NCBI GenBank assembly: GCA_014281115.1
Contig: JACONQ010000018.1
Span: 372,001 to 436,000 of the forward strand
Reading direction: 5' to 3'
DNA length: 64,000 nt
DNA from: Laburnicola sp. R22_1
Taxonomy: Eukaryota > Ascomycota > Dothideomycetes > Pleosporales > Didymosphaeriaceae
A model generated the notes under the pieces. That model worked only from the letters and a program-made list of their open reading frames with translations. It did not search any database and was not told where the DNA came from. Shown piece by piece: positions 1 to 12,479 of the stretch. The number at the start of each line of letters is the position of its first letter. Position 1 is the stretch's first letter. Both the position numbers and the translations under genes were made by a program.

Positions 1-10
1 TTAACGACAC
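1..10 (+). repeat. Tip of a family A copy entering from the left
   Basis: The first ten bases match the terminal bases that follow the TAGGTAG block in family A copies elsewhere (for example 29156-29165). The rest of this copy lies outside the window. Confidence 0.5.
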
Positions 11-13
11 ACA

Positions 14-74
14 TATTATTTAAGATAAAAGCCTTTATTATTTTACTCCTAGGTAGTTATTTAATAGTATATAT
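14..74 (+). repeat. Truncated family A copy
   Basis: About 60 bp matching the terminal segment of family A, with the AAGCCTTT block and the CTAGGTAG hairpin. Possible direct repeats ending in ATATTA lie on both sides but are too AT-rich to be decisive. It keeps the same terminus as the other short A copies. Confidence 0.5.
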
Positions 75-468
75 ATTAGTATGGTTTTTTAATGTTGTTG
101 TGTTTTTTCCTTTGGCTATTTTCACCGTTAGGGACGTTAGCCGGCCATAGTAAGCGTGTACGCTTAGTTATCAGTCACATGATGAGTTATATAATATTAA
201 TTATATTAGTTAGGTGCACTATACCTATATATATATTAGTAACCAATCTATACTTATATGCTATAAGTACATGTGACGCATTACTATAGGCAGAACTGTT
301 AACTATTAACTAGCTCCCCGCAAGCCCGCACAATGGATTAAAATACTTCTTAGCAATGTTGCTTACTCGCCTTATTCTTCACCTTCTCCTTCTACCATTA
401 TGTTAAACGCGACACCACGGCTAAACTAACTAACGCGACTTGTGCTTATGCCTAGAGCACTCATTAAA
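75..468. other. Low-RIP intergenic stretch, no gene seen
   Basis: This stretch keeps more CA, TG and CG dinucleotides than its surroundings and matches none of the repeat families in the window. A 65-codon frame at 92-289 has no recognisable motif and I do not regard it as a gene. It may be single-copy flank or an element present only once here. Confidence 0.4.
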
Positions 469-569
469 TTTTTTTTATAGCTAAGGGGTTTCTAATAAAA
501 ATATTATAATAATAGTAGTTATTCCTTCTATATTATAGACATATAAAAGCGTTTTAAAGTGTTAATAAA
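469..569 (+). repeat. Family G copy
   Basis: Starts with a T-run followed by CTAAGGGGTTTCTAATAAAA and ends near GTTAATAAA. The same block is found at 23723-27258 (interrupted) and inverted at 30826-30943. No clear TSD could be read here. The gypsy element's 5 bp TSD starts just downstream at 575. Confidence 0.55.
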
Positions 570-579
570 TTATATAAGT

Positions 580-1000
580 TGTTAGGATCTAATATAACTA
601 AGAGTAGGGCACTAGCACTTATAGCCACTAAACCCTAGCGCGCCTATAACAAAGATATTATATAACTGAAGTTATAGATCCTAGAATTATTAGTGTTTTA
701 AGAAATCTTATTAGCTATAGAATTTTAGGACTCTTAGCACTAGTAGGCCTTATAGAATTCTAGAACATAGCTAAGTATATAGATATATAAGTATCTCTCT
801 TAATACTTATATTTAACCTATTTTTAATCTATTATTGAGATTATACTTAGGCCATTACTATTAATTTATTATCTTATAACTTTTAATACTAACACCCCTT
901 TAACTAGTGTAAGTAGTTAAGATCCCTTACCCTTATTAAGACGCTTTTGTCTAAAAACTAACTCAAACTGCCAGGATTAGCTACCCTATTAGTCTTAATA
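580..1000 (+). repeat. 5' LTR of the gypsy chromovirus
   Basis: 421 bp, starting TGTTAGGATC and ending AGTCTTAATA, where the usual terminal CA has become TA. The segment 600-1000 is repeated at 23150-23642 with mostly C/T and G/A differences. That second copy ends AGTCTTAACA, keeping the CA. Confidence 0.8.
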
Positions 1001-2742
1001 TCTTAAACACCCTTAATATAAATGACTTTAAGCACCTTACTCTAATAAATAAGATCTATAATAAGGCTAGCAAACTAGACCTGTATAATAGCACTTAAGG
1101 CAAGCTTAAGGTATATATTTTATAGCTTAATATCTACTTTTATATCCTTAACTAAGAAAAGAGTAAAAATAAAAAAACTTTAGATAATAAAAAGTTATTT
1201 TTGCTGCTACGTATATACAAGGGTAAGTCACTAATTAGATTTAATTATACCTAGGACTATGCCTAGTTAGAGAAGATATTAAAGGAGACACTACTAATTA
1301 AGTTATTAAAGACTATAGAAATATTAAGAATTAATTCTAATAACTTTTTAAAATTACTAATAAAGTACCTTTAGTATAACAAGCTATTTAAACTCTTAAA
1401 TAAACTTACTTTACTACTAAGTATATTACTAAGTTTAAGCACTATATACTACAAATTAAGTAAAAGAATAAAGCTCTAATAGTTATATATAAATAAGGAT
1501 TAAAGTAATTTCTATATAAAGAACTACTACGTAGTAAAATATCTATTAATACTTTAAATAATTTATATAATAAATCTATCTAAATTAACATAGAATAGTA
1601 TAAACTAATTTGCAAGCTATAATATAACTCTTATATAATACTAAGCTATAGTAAGATACCTATATACTACTATATAGTATCTTAGCTATATAAATAAGAT
1701 CTCTATAGCTATTAGCCTATAGAAGGAATTTAGTATAGTTGCACTATTAACAACTTAGAAAAAGGAAAGAATAAGGCAACACGTATATTAAACTATAGAT
1801 AAAATAATATACTACTAAATAACGACAATAAGCATACTCTTAGAGAATTCTACGAGGGACACCTATTTAAGAGGATTAAAATACACACTTATTATATATA
1901 TAGTAAACTAGGCTACATAGCTAGAAACTGCAAATATAAGAATATAGATACAACTAATAAAGAATAGTAGGTAGTAATCTCAATTAACAATCATAGTATT
2001 AGTAAAGTAGACTTTAAATAAATAGACTTCTTAGACTTATAACTATAAAAGGATGCTAAAGAAGACTCAGATATAGAAGAACTTAAACCAATTTAATAAC
2101 TACTAATACTACACCCTTAGGCTAATTATAATAAAGATAATCCTATATTATCTAATTATACGCTAAAGCTTAACTTAGTTAATAGTATACTAAGCGTATA
2201 AGGGTTCTTAAAACCTTACTCACTTATAACTAGAGATCTAGTATATAGAGTAATTTAGTACAGCTCTAGACACGCCTTAATTATTTTTTAGAAAAATAGA
2301 GAATGGGCCGACTATAAATATAAGTACTAGCCTAAGAATAAAGTCTACCTAAATAAGAAGTCTAAATATAAACTAAAGTATAACCTAAACTACTATAACC
2401 CTATATATAAATCCTTTAGATAGAGATATTATGAGAACAATTAGTACACTATTTATTACTAGAGTAAAGAAAATAATAGTTTATTCCTATAAGTTAAGTA
2501 ACACTATTACTAGGAATAGTTTAGCTACCCTATTACCTAGGATAATAAGCATCTATAGAATAAATAAGCAATAAAGTACTTTCTATAACTTAATAATACT
2601 ATAAGCTAAATATACTTAGTATTTACAAATAGAAAATATATATAACCCTCTTAGCACACTTACCTATATACTATATATAAGAACTATTACGTAAAAAAGA
2701 AAATAAACAGATATAAATATAACCTAACTAAATAGAATATAG
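1001..2742 (+). pseudogene. gypsy Gag pseudogene with zinc knuckle
   Basis: This region lies directly after the 5' LTR, where Gag is encoded. Gag forms the virus-like particle and binds genomic RNA. A retroviral-type zinc knuckle with spacing C-x2-C-x4-H-x4-C can be read at 1890-1931. The first two Cys and the His are now Tyr codons (TGT/TGC to TAT, CAC to TAC), and the last Cys and the surrounding KLG-IARNCK context remain. Downstream is a polar, Gln/Lys/Tyr-rich tail. Many in-frame TAG/TAA codons fit CAG, CAA or TGG changed by RIP. The frame is interrupted at 2743-2747 by copia-1 and resumes at 10973. I did not fix the start codon. Confidence 0.65.
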
Positions 2743-2747
2743 TAATT

Positions 2748-2933
2748 TGTTAAAGGAAAACGAGTTGGAATCTTAGATTTAGTGAGCGAATTAGATAAGA
2801 TCGCTACATAAGAAAGAAAGCTAAAGGGCTAGACTATATATACGCTTACAGAAAAGAAGTAGGGCTAACATAGTACTACTTATATAATTATAGGCATTTA
2901 ATTGCACCTAGTTAGAACCTTATTTCTATAATA
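2748..2933 (-). repeat. 3' LTR of copia-1
   Basis: 186 bp, starting TGTTAAAGG on the plus strand and ending ATAATA, colinear and equal in length with 10782-10967. Differences are mainly transitions. It is the 3' LTR because the polyprotein is on the minus strand. Confidence 0.85.
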
Positions 2934-5600
2934 TACCCTTTAGGTAGGCTGCGTAAGTAGCGTGCCTACTTACGTAATAAGGCTTAGAATAATCCTACCT
3001 CTAATTTGCTTGCGAATTAAGTACCTAGCTAAGCAACTAATTAGTTATTATAGTATAATTTAAGCGTTTATAGTTATATAAGCCTATAATAGCTCTTTAT
3101 TAATAATTAAATTCTACTTGTCTACTCTCTATCTCTTTACTTAGTTCCTCTAGTTAAGTTTTCTATAGGAGTAAATTAATTATCCCTATTTTCTATTTCT
3201 TACTTTAATAATTATAAACTGCTAACTAGCAGTTATGAAACGCACTAACCAATACGTCTATAAAGTTTTAAATAAAGCTTGTTTAAGAGAAATATAAGTA
3301 GGAGGCTAAAGAGATATAAGATTAGATTATTTAACTTATACTATACTGCTCTAATTGCCTATTAAATAAGGCTTCTAGTAAGATTACTTCTAATTTTCTA
3401 AAGAAGAGAATATATAAAAAGAAGACGAAAACCTAAAAGTGTAATTAATTCTAATTATCTAAGCGTTCTAAGCCTATTAAGGACCTTTTCTAATTTTGTA
3501 AGAAGTCTCCGCAATTAAAGAATACTAATTAGAATCCCTCTAAAGCTACTCCTTTAAGTGGCTCTAAGTCTAAAAATAAGTCTAAAACTTCTAAAACTAA
3601 GAAGATTAAGAAAAACAAGCTTAGTTTAGCCTCTAATTAATTATATAGTCCTAAGCATAGGTATCTATATATTATATGCCTTAGATCTTATTTTTCTAGT
3701 AGCTTAGATAGTAGATATTTTAAAAATGCGTCTACTAAATACTTAAACACCTAATGTTATTATTATATGTCTAAATATATGTGTAAGCTATTATATAAAA
3801 ACCTAATTATTTTTAGTACTTCTTTTTACTAATATTTTTAAGGCCTACAAAGCTTAAAAATAAAGCTTATAGGTTTATTTAGTGTTGGATAAATAATAAT
3901 ATAGTATATAATTATACATATTTAGTTAATTATTTATTAATTCTTATAGTACAAATCTTTTTATATTAATTTTATACAAAGTCTTAGAAAACGCCTAAAG
4001 ATATATTTAAGTAAGAAGGAGATAAAGGAAGGTAGTGCTCTGTCTCCTGCTCTACTCTTAGATAAGGGTAATAATTACTAGTCTTCCTTAGGAGGTCTTA
4101 GCACTTCTATCTAGGCTAAGGATATTCTTATAGGTCTAATTAATTGTACTTAACTAGATTCTACTAATTAAGCGCTTCTAACTTATAATATAAGTTATTT
4201 TATATTAGTGCTTAATTATAATCTGCTTAGTTAGGGTCCTTAGTATAGTGCTACTTAGACTAGTCTAGCTATATAGTAAGGTTATATAATTCTAAATTAG
4301 CTAATTAACTAATATTATAATTAGCTTAGCCTTAAGGTTCTAATTAATAAGTAATAGTCTACTTAGATTCCTATTAGTAGAAATTTACTTTACCTATACT
4401 AAATTGCTAAAGCACACTTAGTAAACAATAAAATTACTTATAAGACTAGTAACTCCTTAAAGTATAATACTAATACTTTTACTATAAGTAAGCTTTGTAT
4501 TCTTTTAAATAGTGCTTAATCTATCTTACTTAGTCTTATATAGTGTTTTCCTTTAGAGGAGTTTACTATACGTGTCTTAGACTTAACTAGTTAGTCTAGT
4601 ATATTAGCTACTTAGCTTAAGCAAGGATTAGAGATATTCTTAAGGTAGAAGATTATTAATCTAACTAAGTCTATTACTCTTCTATAGGAAGAGATTACTG
4701 CTAGTTAAAAGGATTAGGGTCATATAGTTAGTTCTAATTATAGTTTCTTGCCTAGCTACTTTGTAGATATTAATTCTAAACAGCTAGTAACTAATTATTA
4801 AGGCTTCTAAATAGTGGATACTAGTGCTTCTACTAATAGTGTTTAAGGAAAACTTAAGCATTATACTTTGTTTAATAATTAGTAATTATTTTAGACTTAA
4901 TTTCCTGCTCTAAAGCTATAGAAACTAGTAGGGCTATTTAGATTGCTTAGTATAAATTATTAGAATTATAAGAGTTAGCGCGCTTTGTTACTTAGTAATT
5001 AATCCCTTAGCCCTTTTAATTACTTTAGAACTGCTAGTTTTGCTTACTATAGTAATAGATATAGCTCTTAAGCTACTTATAAGTCCTCTTATCCATACTG
5101 TAGGAATTTTCCTAATATAGTACTAATTATTTAAACGCTCTAGCTCCTAGCTCTAATCTAGCTAATAATCTATTTATAAATGCTGCACTATTTATTAAGT
5201 AGCCCTAATTGCAGCCTATGCGCACTAACCCTAATAATAACGCTTACGCAGATTTGCTAAAAGGATCTTCTTCTTATTTAATAATAGAGAAGTTGTTAGA
5301 TCTAAAGAGTACTTTCTACTAAAGCTAGACTAATCTAGGCTAGTATAGTCTTAAGTGTTATATAGCTACTTATAATATCTTATTAACTGATTAAACTAGT
5401 ATAATTAGAAACTAGTATAAGCTCCTTAAGAAGTTGTTTAATTTTTTTAAAAGTAATTATTTGGGTTTTTTAGATTGTATATAATAGGTATTAGTCTATA
5501 TTTATCTAGTCTTATGTTAGAATCCTATTTACCTAGGTCTACTAACTAGGTAGTAGCTCTATAGAGCTTAAATTTATAATTAGTTTATAACTTATACTTC
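2934..5600 (+). pseudogene. Coding-like plus-strand segment in copia-1, unknown product
   Basis: About 2.5 kb lies between the end of copia pol and the 3' LTR, antisense to pol. Plus-strand translation gives stretches that look protein-like if TAG/TAA are read as former Gln or Trp codons: a Lys/Ser-rich run near 3530-3640 and a longer stretch near 4560-5450 rich in Gln, Asn and Leu. I recognise no domain. A 10 bp inverted repeat (2951-2960 with 2966-2975) sits beside the LTR. Element K, a relative, has a shorter and apparently different sequence here. It could be a captured gene, an extra ORF, or an older element too decayed to name. Confidence 0.3.
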
Positions 5601-8600
5601 TTTTATAATAATTCTACTTATATTTTTAAAATTTAGCAGCTTTTTAAAGCGAGTAAACTGCTGTTAAGTAAGCGCTTTTATAAGTCTGTCTGCTAGTATA
5701 TTACTTATTTTTAGGTAGATAACTTTCAATAATCCTTTTGCATATTCTTAACGTAGCTATATATTCTAGATATTACTATAGCACAGAGAAGTATTAATAT
5801 GCTTATTATTTCTAATTACTAGTCTAATTGTTTATTAATTATTATAAATAATATTCTATATATATCCTAAATTAAGCTTAAGTTTCTTAAAGAACTGCTT
5901 TAGTGCTATTACTTCTTTACTTATATACTTAAGTGCAAGTAGCTTGGCTTTAGTAGTAGAAGTTGTGACTGTGCTTTAATAAGTAGCCTTCTAGAGTATT
6001 GCTCTTTTATAAAGTATAACTATATATCTATAAGATAATTCTTAAGTTTCTAAATTATCTGTTAATAAAGTATTACTGTAAATTATAAAATTAAGTCTCT
6101 TACATTAGCTATACTAAATAGATTACTAGCGCATTTTTTAAAAATATATAATTACTTAGTTAATTATAGCAAAATATTATTTGCTTAGATTTATTAGGAA
6201 GTGCAAGAGCTTTAAAATAGCAAAAATAATATTAGGCCTAAGTATAATGACTGTGTATAGTATTAATCTAATACGTTTCTAGTAGCTCTTAATCTCCTAC
6301 TTAGTCGCTTATCCTATATTCTTTATAAGCTCTTCTATTAAAAGAGGTGTTATAGGGAAGCTTCTACTATCTTTAAGATTAAACTTCTTTGTAATCTTAT
6401 TAATATAAGCATTATAAATAAGTGTAATTATTCTATTCTTATAATTTTAGATTACTTAAACGACTAGAAACTATTTAACTAGTGTATAGTTTTTAATCTT
6501 ATATTTTACTTTAATCTAGCTTTAGAGCTTTTATACCTCTACATTGTAAGTTTTATTAAAGATTAGAAGTATATTATTAATATAGTAGAGTACTAAGATT
6601 TAGTAATCTTTACTTATAAATAAATAAGATTCTTCTTTTAAGGCTATAAGTCTTATATATTTTAACAATCCTAAGAATTCTTTATACTAGAGTAGTGCTA
6701 AGTCTCTTAATCTATATAGAGCTTAATTAAGGGACAGGCACTTACTATATTACTTAAACCTATTTATAAGCTTATAGATAAATAGATTATTAGCTATAAT
6801 ATAAGTGTTTAAGAACGCTCTTACTATATTATATTAAATAATCTCTAGATTGTATTTTGCTATAATTGCTATTATAGTTCTGAATAACTATACTATAAGC
6901 ATTACTACGTAGATTAATTAGAGTAAGTTCTTAACCTAGAGATTACCTTTTATAATAATTTAAGCCTTATACTTTAGAAAGTAATTATTCTTAATTAAAC
7001 TTAGAAATACCTAGGTCTGAATTACTTTAATAGGAATGGTTGTCTAGTAGCTTATACGTAATTAATTACTATCTAGGTTCCTTTTTTCTTAAGTGTAGCA
7101 ATCTTAATATAGGAGGCTATAGGAGGCTTTTTAAAGGGCTTTCTAGGTAAATAATTAGACGTAATTAACTCTATATAGATAAGTAGGAGGTAATGCCTTT
7201 AGTATTTTTTTAAGTATTGCTACAGTAACTATAGAATTTATTATAGTATACTTTTAGTACTTCTTCTAGGCTTCTTATACTCCTAGAATATACGTGTATA
7301 GAAGATTATTTTAAAGGTTTTTATTATATATTTAGCGATTAGTGTATATATACCTAATTTACCCTCTAGCTAATTAGTTATAGTATTATATTAATTACAA
7401 TCTCTTTATTTTTAAAGAGGTAGATAGTCCTAAACACATATATTTGGGTTGTTACCTTAGAGTCTTTTACTTAATCTTATAGATACTTAATTTTACCTTT
7501 ACTTTTAGCTTACTAGTAGGTTATCTACTTTCTCTAGTGTGGTTAAGCTTTTAGGGCTAGATTAAGAGGCAGCTATAGAGCTCTTAGGCTCTATACTTTA
7601 GAGAGAACGCTTTTTAGAATTTAATAGGCTAGCTCGCCTAAATTAGTGTATACTCTAGTAGCTACTAGTTTTCTTATAATTCCTTAACTAATTATGCCCT
7701 AGATTGCCTAGCTTTAGTGTCTATTTAGGAGTTGCAAGCCCTATATACTTGTTTTAAACTATATAAATTTTTAGCTACTTACTAGCTAAGCTCGCTGCCT
7801 ATATATTAGTCCTATTAGCTACTTAATTACTAGCCTAGCTAGCTATACTCTTAGATTGCTAGATAGGAGCATTATTCTCTATTTACTTAGTACTTGCTTA
7901 CTTATTTAGTATAGTAAAAACATTAAGAATATTTATAAACTCTTCTTTTAGATTATTAATCTCCATATTATATAGGACCTTAATAATCTTTACTACTTTT
8001 TTATAGGGTATACCTTAATTAGCTTTGCCCTTACAAAATAATATCTTATTAAATATAATATTGCGTGTAGTAATTACCTAAGTAAGCACTAGAATCTATA
8101 TTATATAGAGATTTAATGCTCTATAACTAATAAAGTATCTAATATAGCTTCTAGGATTTACTTTAAATCCTTGTTTATTCTACTCTACTACTTAATCCCT
8201 TTTTAGAGGATATGCTTAGTAGCTATAGGCGTAAATTCGACTCTAGTTAGGATAAAGATTAGCTATTTATGCTTATATTAAAGTAGGCTTATACTAATAG
8301 AAATACTGCCTAAACTAATTTTTAAGCACCTTATCTAGTTCTTAAAAAGTATATAGAGCTGTTAGGCTTTTGCTATAAAGGTAAGCGGCTATACCTATAA
8401 TTTTAGGCTATATTTTCGGTAGTAGATTTGCGCTTTCCCTTATTTTTATAGCTTTAGTAATAATCTCTTACCTTACTTACTTAGGTGCTCTATTTAGTTT
8501 GTATATATATAATAGGGTGTAGCTAATCTTAATTTCTCGCTTGTCTGTATAGTCCTTATAGACTAATTGTTCCCTTTAGAGAAGAGTAGTAGTATTATTA

Positions 8601-10760
8601 TCCTAATAGATTATAACAATTTTAAGCTAGTATTTATTTTCTACCTATTAGTTAAACTTAATTATTACTTATATAATCTCTAGCACAAATTTTAATATAA
8701 GGTTATTATTATACATCTTTCTATTAAATTCGTTCTTAATAATTAAGCTCTATAGCTTTCTAAGCTGTCCTACTAAGAAGTTAAATAGATCCTAAGAAAT
8801 GCAGTAGAATAGTTTTAGAGATTATTCTTTTAGGCATTTAGAGATTACTTTTATTATATGTATTATAGAATAATACTAATAGTCCTTTCTTAAAGTACTA
8901 AGGATACGCATATTTTGCGTATTCTAAACTAGAGCCTAAAGTGCTTATTAGCCTAAAAACTTAATTAAAGGTACTAGAGTTCCTTAGTATCTGCTTGCAG
9001 AAGATTATAGTATAATTATCTAATCACTATAGCTAAAGAATAGCAGGAAGGAGACTTATATTTAATAAAAGATAGATTATAGATACTATTTAGTTCTACT
9101 AAGATAATATTTTAAGTAAGGGTTTCTATACGTAATAATCTATCTAAATCTAGGTACTAGATCCCTATCTTCCTTAGATAAGCTTTATAGATAATATTAA
9201 TATAAAAACTTTTACAACTTTAATATCCTTAAGTAAAAGATCTTTTATATGCACACTACACTTACTAGTAAGCACACCCTTTATAAGTTAATTTTCTATT
9301 TCTAAAATTAAAAAGCCTAAGTTTAGCTTTAACACTCTAGATTAAGCTCGCTTTCTTAAATAAGCTAGTTATTAGAAGTAATTAATTATTAATAAGATAA
9401 ACTATAGCTTTTCTATTAAGAATAGTACTTTGTGCAAGTAGATAATTGCTAGAATATATTATTAAGTATACCCCTAAGCTCTCTTATAGCTGCTTATTAA
9501 AGACTAATAGATTAATTAAAGCGCAAGCTATTAACCCTAAGTAGATAGAAGCAGTTAAGCTCCTTACTATAGTTGTAGACTTCTAGTCTTTTATTTTAAT
9601 TCTACTATAAAGCTTCTTTTATTATAGAGATACTAAATAATTATTAATGCCCTTATGTTTTTTCTTAGTAAGGGTAATTAGTGACACTTCTTTAGGACAT
9701 TTGCTAGTAATAGTAGTTTAAAGGCGTTAGTAATTACGATTATTCTACTTATGCTTTCTAGGTCTATAAGGGCACTTATTAGTCTTTTTATAAGCTTTTT
9801 TATTTAAGCTGCTACTACCTTACTTTTTCTAATTATTGTTTTAACTAGTAATTATTACAAATATACCTAATAACGTACTAGTGGGTACTTAAAGCTAGTC
9901 CTTCTGAATAAGTATAGAGTAGACCTTCCTAATATTAGTAAGATTTATTACCTTAATACTAAGTAAAGCGTTTTATATAAGACGCTAGTTTATTAATTAG
10001 GCCTATTTTAGTGTAAGCTTAACTGCTAGTGCGTCTAAGAAGTTATATATAGTAAGCTTACCTTCTATATTAAAAAGCATAAAACTTTTAGCCTTATTAA
10101 AAAGGAGCTACTAATCTTAGTACTATATCTTTAGTGTCTGCCTTCTCTACTTAGCTTTTTTAAGGTATGCTTAGTATTAGGTGCGTACTAGATTCTTTGT
10201 GCTCGCTTCTATTAGAGCTAGATCTTTCTAAAGCATCTTAATAAGCGCTTATAGGAAGGTCTTCTTTTTATTATTTATTATAATTATAGCTAGTGCTAGT
10301 AGATCTTAGGATACTATAGCATAAACCTATAAGGTAAGATTCTAGATATTTATTATATTAATCTACTAGTCTTATACTTCTACTTAATACTCCGCAATCT
10401 AAATATTATAGATTTTAATCTATTTATTGTACGTAGTGTTACTTATACTTATAGTCTTCTTTAGAAGCATAGAATAAGCTATTTAAATTAGATCTTAATT
10501 AATAAACTTATTAGTATTAGGGTTAATAAGATGCTAGATCCCTTCAGACTAAGTATAAAATTAGAGCTAAATAAGCTAAAAAGGCTAGCTTACTTAGTTA
10601 GTAAGGAGCACCTTTGTAGTAGGAATTGCAATATTAGTTATTTTAATTATAGGTAAAATTTAAGCGTAGAAAAAGATTAGAAATAATTAGTAAGACGTAA
10701 TTAGAGTATATAAATTAGGATTCTAATGTATAAGTACATAGAAAGAATTAGCCTATATTA
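5601..10760 (-). pseudogene. copia-1 Gag-Pol pseudogene
   Basis: Minus-strand polyprotein remnant. The reverse transcriptase YVDD box is visible at 6573-6584 but now reads Tyr-Ile-Asn-Asn, so both catalytic aspartates are lost through G-to-A changes. In the same frame, 293 codons downstream, the C-terminal RNase H signature Asn-Ile-Leu-Ala-Asp-Arg-Leu (usually ADILTKAL-like in copia) is readable at 5667-5705. This order and the opposite position relative to the LTRs identify Ty1/copia. Protease and integrase should lie between about 7.7 and 9.6 kb and Gag near 9.6-10.7 kb; I did not confirm their catalytic residues. Stops are frequent throughout. Confidence 0.7.
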
Positions 10761-10781
10761 TTAAAGCGGTAGGCTTATAAC
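10761..10781 (-). promoter_or_regulatory. Probable primer-binding region of copia-1
   Basis: The 21 bases next to the 5' LTR are nearly identical to 49100-49120 beside the 5' LTR of element K, with two differences. Conservation at this exact position between two elements suggests the tRNA primer-binding site; the tRNA was not identified. Confidence 0.45.
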
Positions 10782-10967
10782 TGTTAAAGGAAAACAAGTT
10801 AGAATCTTAGATTTAGTGAGCGAATTAGATAAGATTGCTATATAAAAAAGAAAGCTAAAGGGCTAGACTATATATACGCTTATAGAAAAGGAGTAGGGCT
10901 GAAATAGTACTGCTTACGTAATTACGGGCACGTAATTGTACCTGGTTAGAACCTTATTTCTACGATA
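10782..10967 (-). repeat. 5' LTR of copia-1
   Basis: 186 bp partner of 2748-2933. It starts TGTTAAAGG and ends TACGATA on the plus strand, followed by the TSD TAATT. Confidence 0.85.
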
Positions 10968-10972
10968 TAATT

Positions 10973-11461
10973 AAACTTAAACTATTACTAGAGGATAAAG
11001 ATAGTAAAGCTTTCTATAATAATTAGGCTATAATACTACTACAGAAAGAAGATCGTGCTAAGAAAAATAAGCAGTAATATTAAGCGTATAGTTATATTAC
11101 TACTTATAGTGTAGTATATATATACTATAGCTATAGCAATATTATATACTTTTAAGAAGTATAAAAAGTAGAGGAAAAGTATAACTACAGTATTCTAAAG
11201 GCGTATAATAACTACAATATATCTTTTTAGATCTACACTCTAAAGAGAAGAAGCCTTTATTAAATTAAATACTATGAATAGTTAGGTATTAATTAAACTA
11301 CTAGTTAGGCTTAATAAAGTATATATAAAAGCTTTACTAGATTCAGGCGCGCAAAAAGACTATATCTTCTAAGCTTTTATAACTAGAGTAGGACTCTAGT
11401 TAAGAAAAAAGAAGAAGTTATATATACTTTATATTGCGAATAGAATACCTATACTAGGAAT
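10973..11461 (+). pseudogene. gypsy aspartic protease remnant
   Basis: Continuation of the gypsy polyprotein after copia-1. At 11340-11351 the retropepsin catalytic motif Asp-Ser-Gly-Ala is intact, preceded by Lys-Ala-Leu-Leu as is common in gypsy proteases. The protease cleaves the Gag-Pol polyprotein. The frame is cut shortly after by a truncated B copy at 11462. Confidence 0.7.
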
Positions 11462-12056
11462 ACTAAACTAGCATAGGGCAATCCATATTACGAGGCTTAT
11501 CCCGCCTTTAATCCTAGGCTCCTGCTTACTAAAATCTATATTCTTCTTAATATAGCAATCTAATTCTATAGTAGCTATCTACTTGCTATATAGGTTCTTA
11601 GTATAAATACCTATATAGTTTTTAATATTAATTAGCGTCTAGCTATTATACATAGTCACGTTATATCTAGCTATATTATACCTAGCTGCGTTGTTGTTTG
11701 CGTCTCCTAAGTAAGGGCGCGACACTCTACATTTAGTAGCAATAGCGTCTGTAAGATAAGGAATAAATATAGTAACTTTAAGGTCTTACGCAATAATTAA
11801 ATATACTGTAAAGTAGATAGATAAACACTTAATTTGTATCTAGTTACAGATTTTATATTGCATACGCATAGGCAACTACGCATTATATTATTAACTATCT
11901 CTAGTATAAGGAACTAATTTGTACGTGCTAACAAATAGTTCCTAGCCTAATCTATTTTTCTACTTTACCTTTTTCTAATATATTTTTAGTATATCTATAG
12001 CTTTATCTTATAGGGTTATACTATATACTAAGAGGTCTGCGATATTTCTCTTTCTA
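11462..12056 (-). repeat. Truncated family B copy
   Basis: About 595 bp matching the segment of family B that ends in CTCTTTCTA. The distal half of B is missing. It keeps the same terminus as the other truncated B copy at 50842-51022. I could not read a clear TSD. It separates gypsy protease from the protease-RT linker. Confidence 0.6.
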
Positions 12057-12466
12057 AATAAATTAAGCTATAATATTATACTAGAAATGTCCTAGTTTAG
12101 ATAGAACAATTTCTAAATTAACTAGAGAATAGAAAGAATATTCTTATAGCATAGTAATAGTGTATTATATACAAAGCTTATATATTAATATTATTTAATA
12201 GTAGATAAAAGAGCTATTAAGAATATAGTTTTGTAAGTAGAAGTTAATAAATATAAATTACTGTTAGTAAATACTAGTAGAAACTACTAGGTTATAAAAT
12301 GCAAGATAGTAAAGAAAAGCACAACCTATAATATTTCTAATAAATATAAAGAATAGAGTTATTTATTTTAGAAAGAGAAAGAAAAAGCTAACCTACCTAA
12401 GTATTAACTATAGGATTATACAATTAACCTAGAAGAGAAAAAAACACTACCCTTTAGACTACTTTA
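12057..12466 (+). pseudogene. gypsy protease-RT linker and RT N-terminus
   Basis: Shortly before the E insertion, the frame near 12400-12466 reads a stretch like Asp-Tyr-Thr-Ile-Asn-Leu-Glu followed by Leu-Pro-Phe-Arg and Leu-Tyr-Ser. This matches the conserved entry to gypsy RT (D-H-x-I-x-L then P-x-x-x-x-x-Y-x-x). It joins 13712 across the E insertion. Confidence 0.6.
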
Positions 12467-12479
12467 TAGCAAATTAGGA

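Larger units (their letters stand above)
2748..10967 (-). mobile_element. Ty1/copia element (copia-1), 8.2 kb, inside gypsy gag-pol
   Basis: Two 186 bp LTRs (2748-2933 and 10782-10967) enclose a minus-strand polyprotein remnant. The 5 bp TSD TAATT is perfect at 2743-2747 and 10968-10972. It is related to element K: colinear matching stretches occur at about 5900-6060 versus 33040-33200 and 7990-8190 versus 45150-45310. At 8.2 kb it is about 1.5 kb longer than K once K's insertions are removed. The extra length lies between pol and the left (3') LTR, where a plus-strand coding-like segment sits. Confidence 0.85.

Noticed and set aside
92..289. 65-codon open frame at the left edge
   Set aside because: It is hydrophobic and Leu/Ile-rich, with no motif, no conserved neighbour and no repeat support. 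Chance in AT-rich DNA is sufficient.
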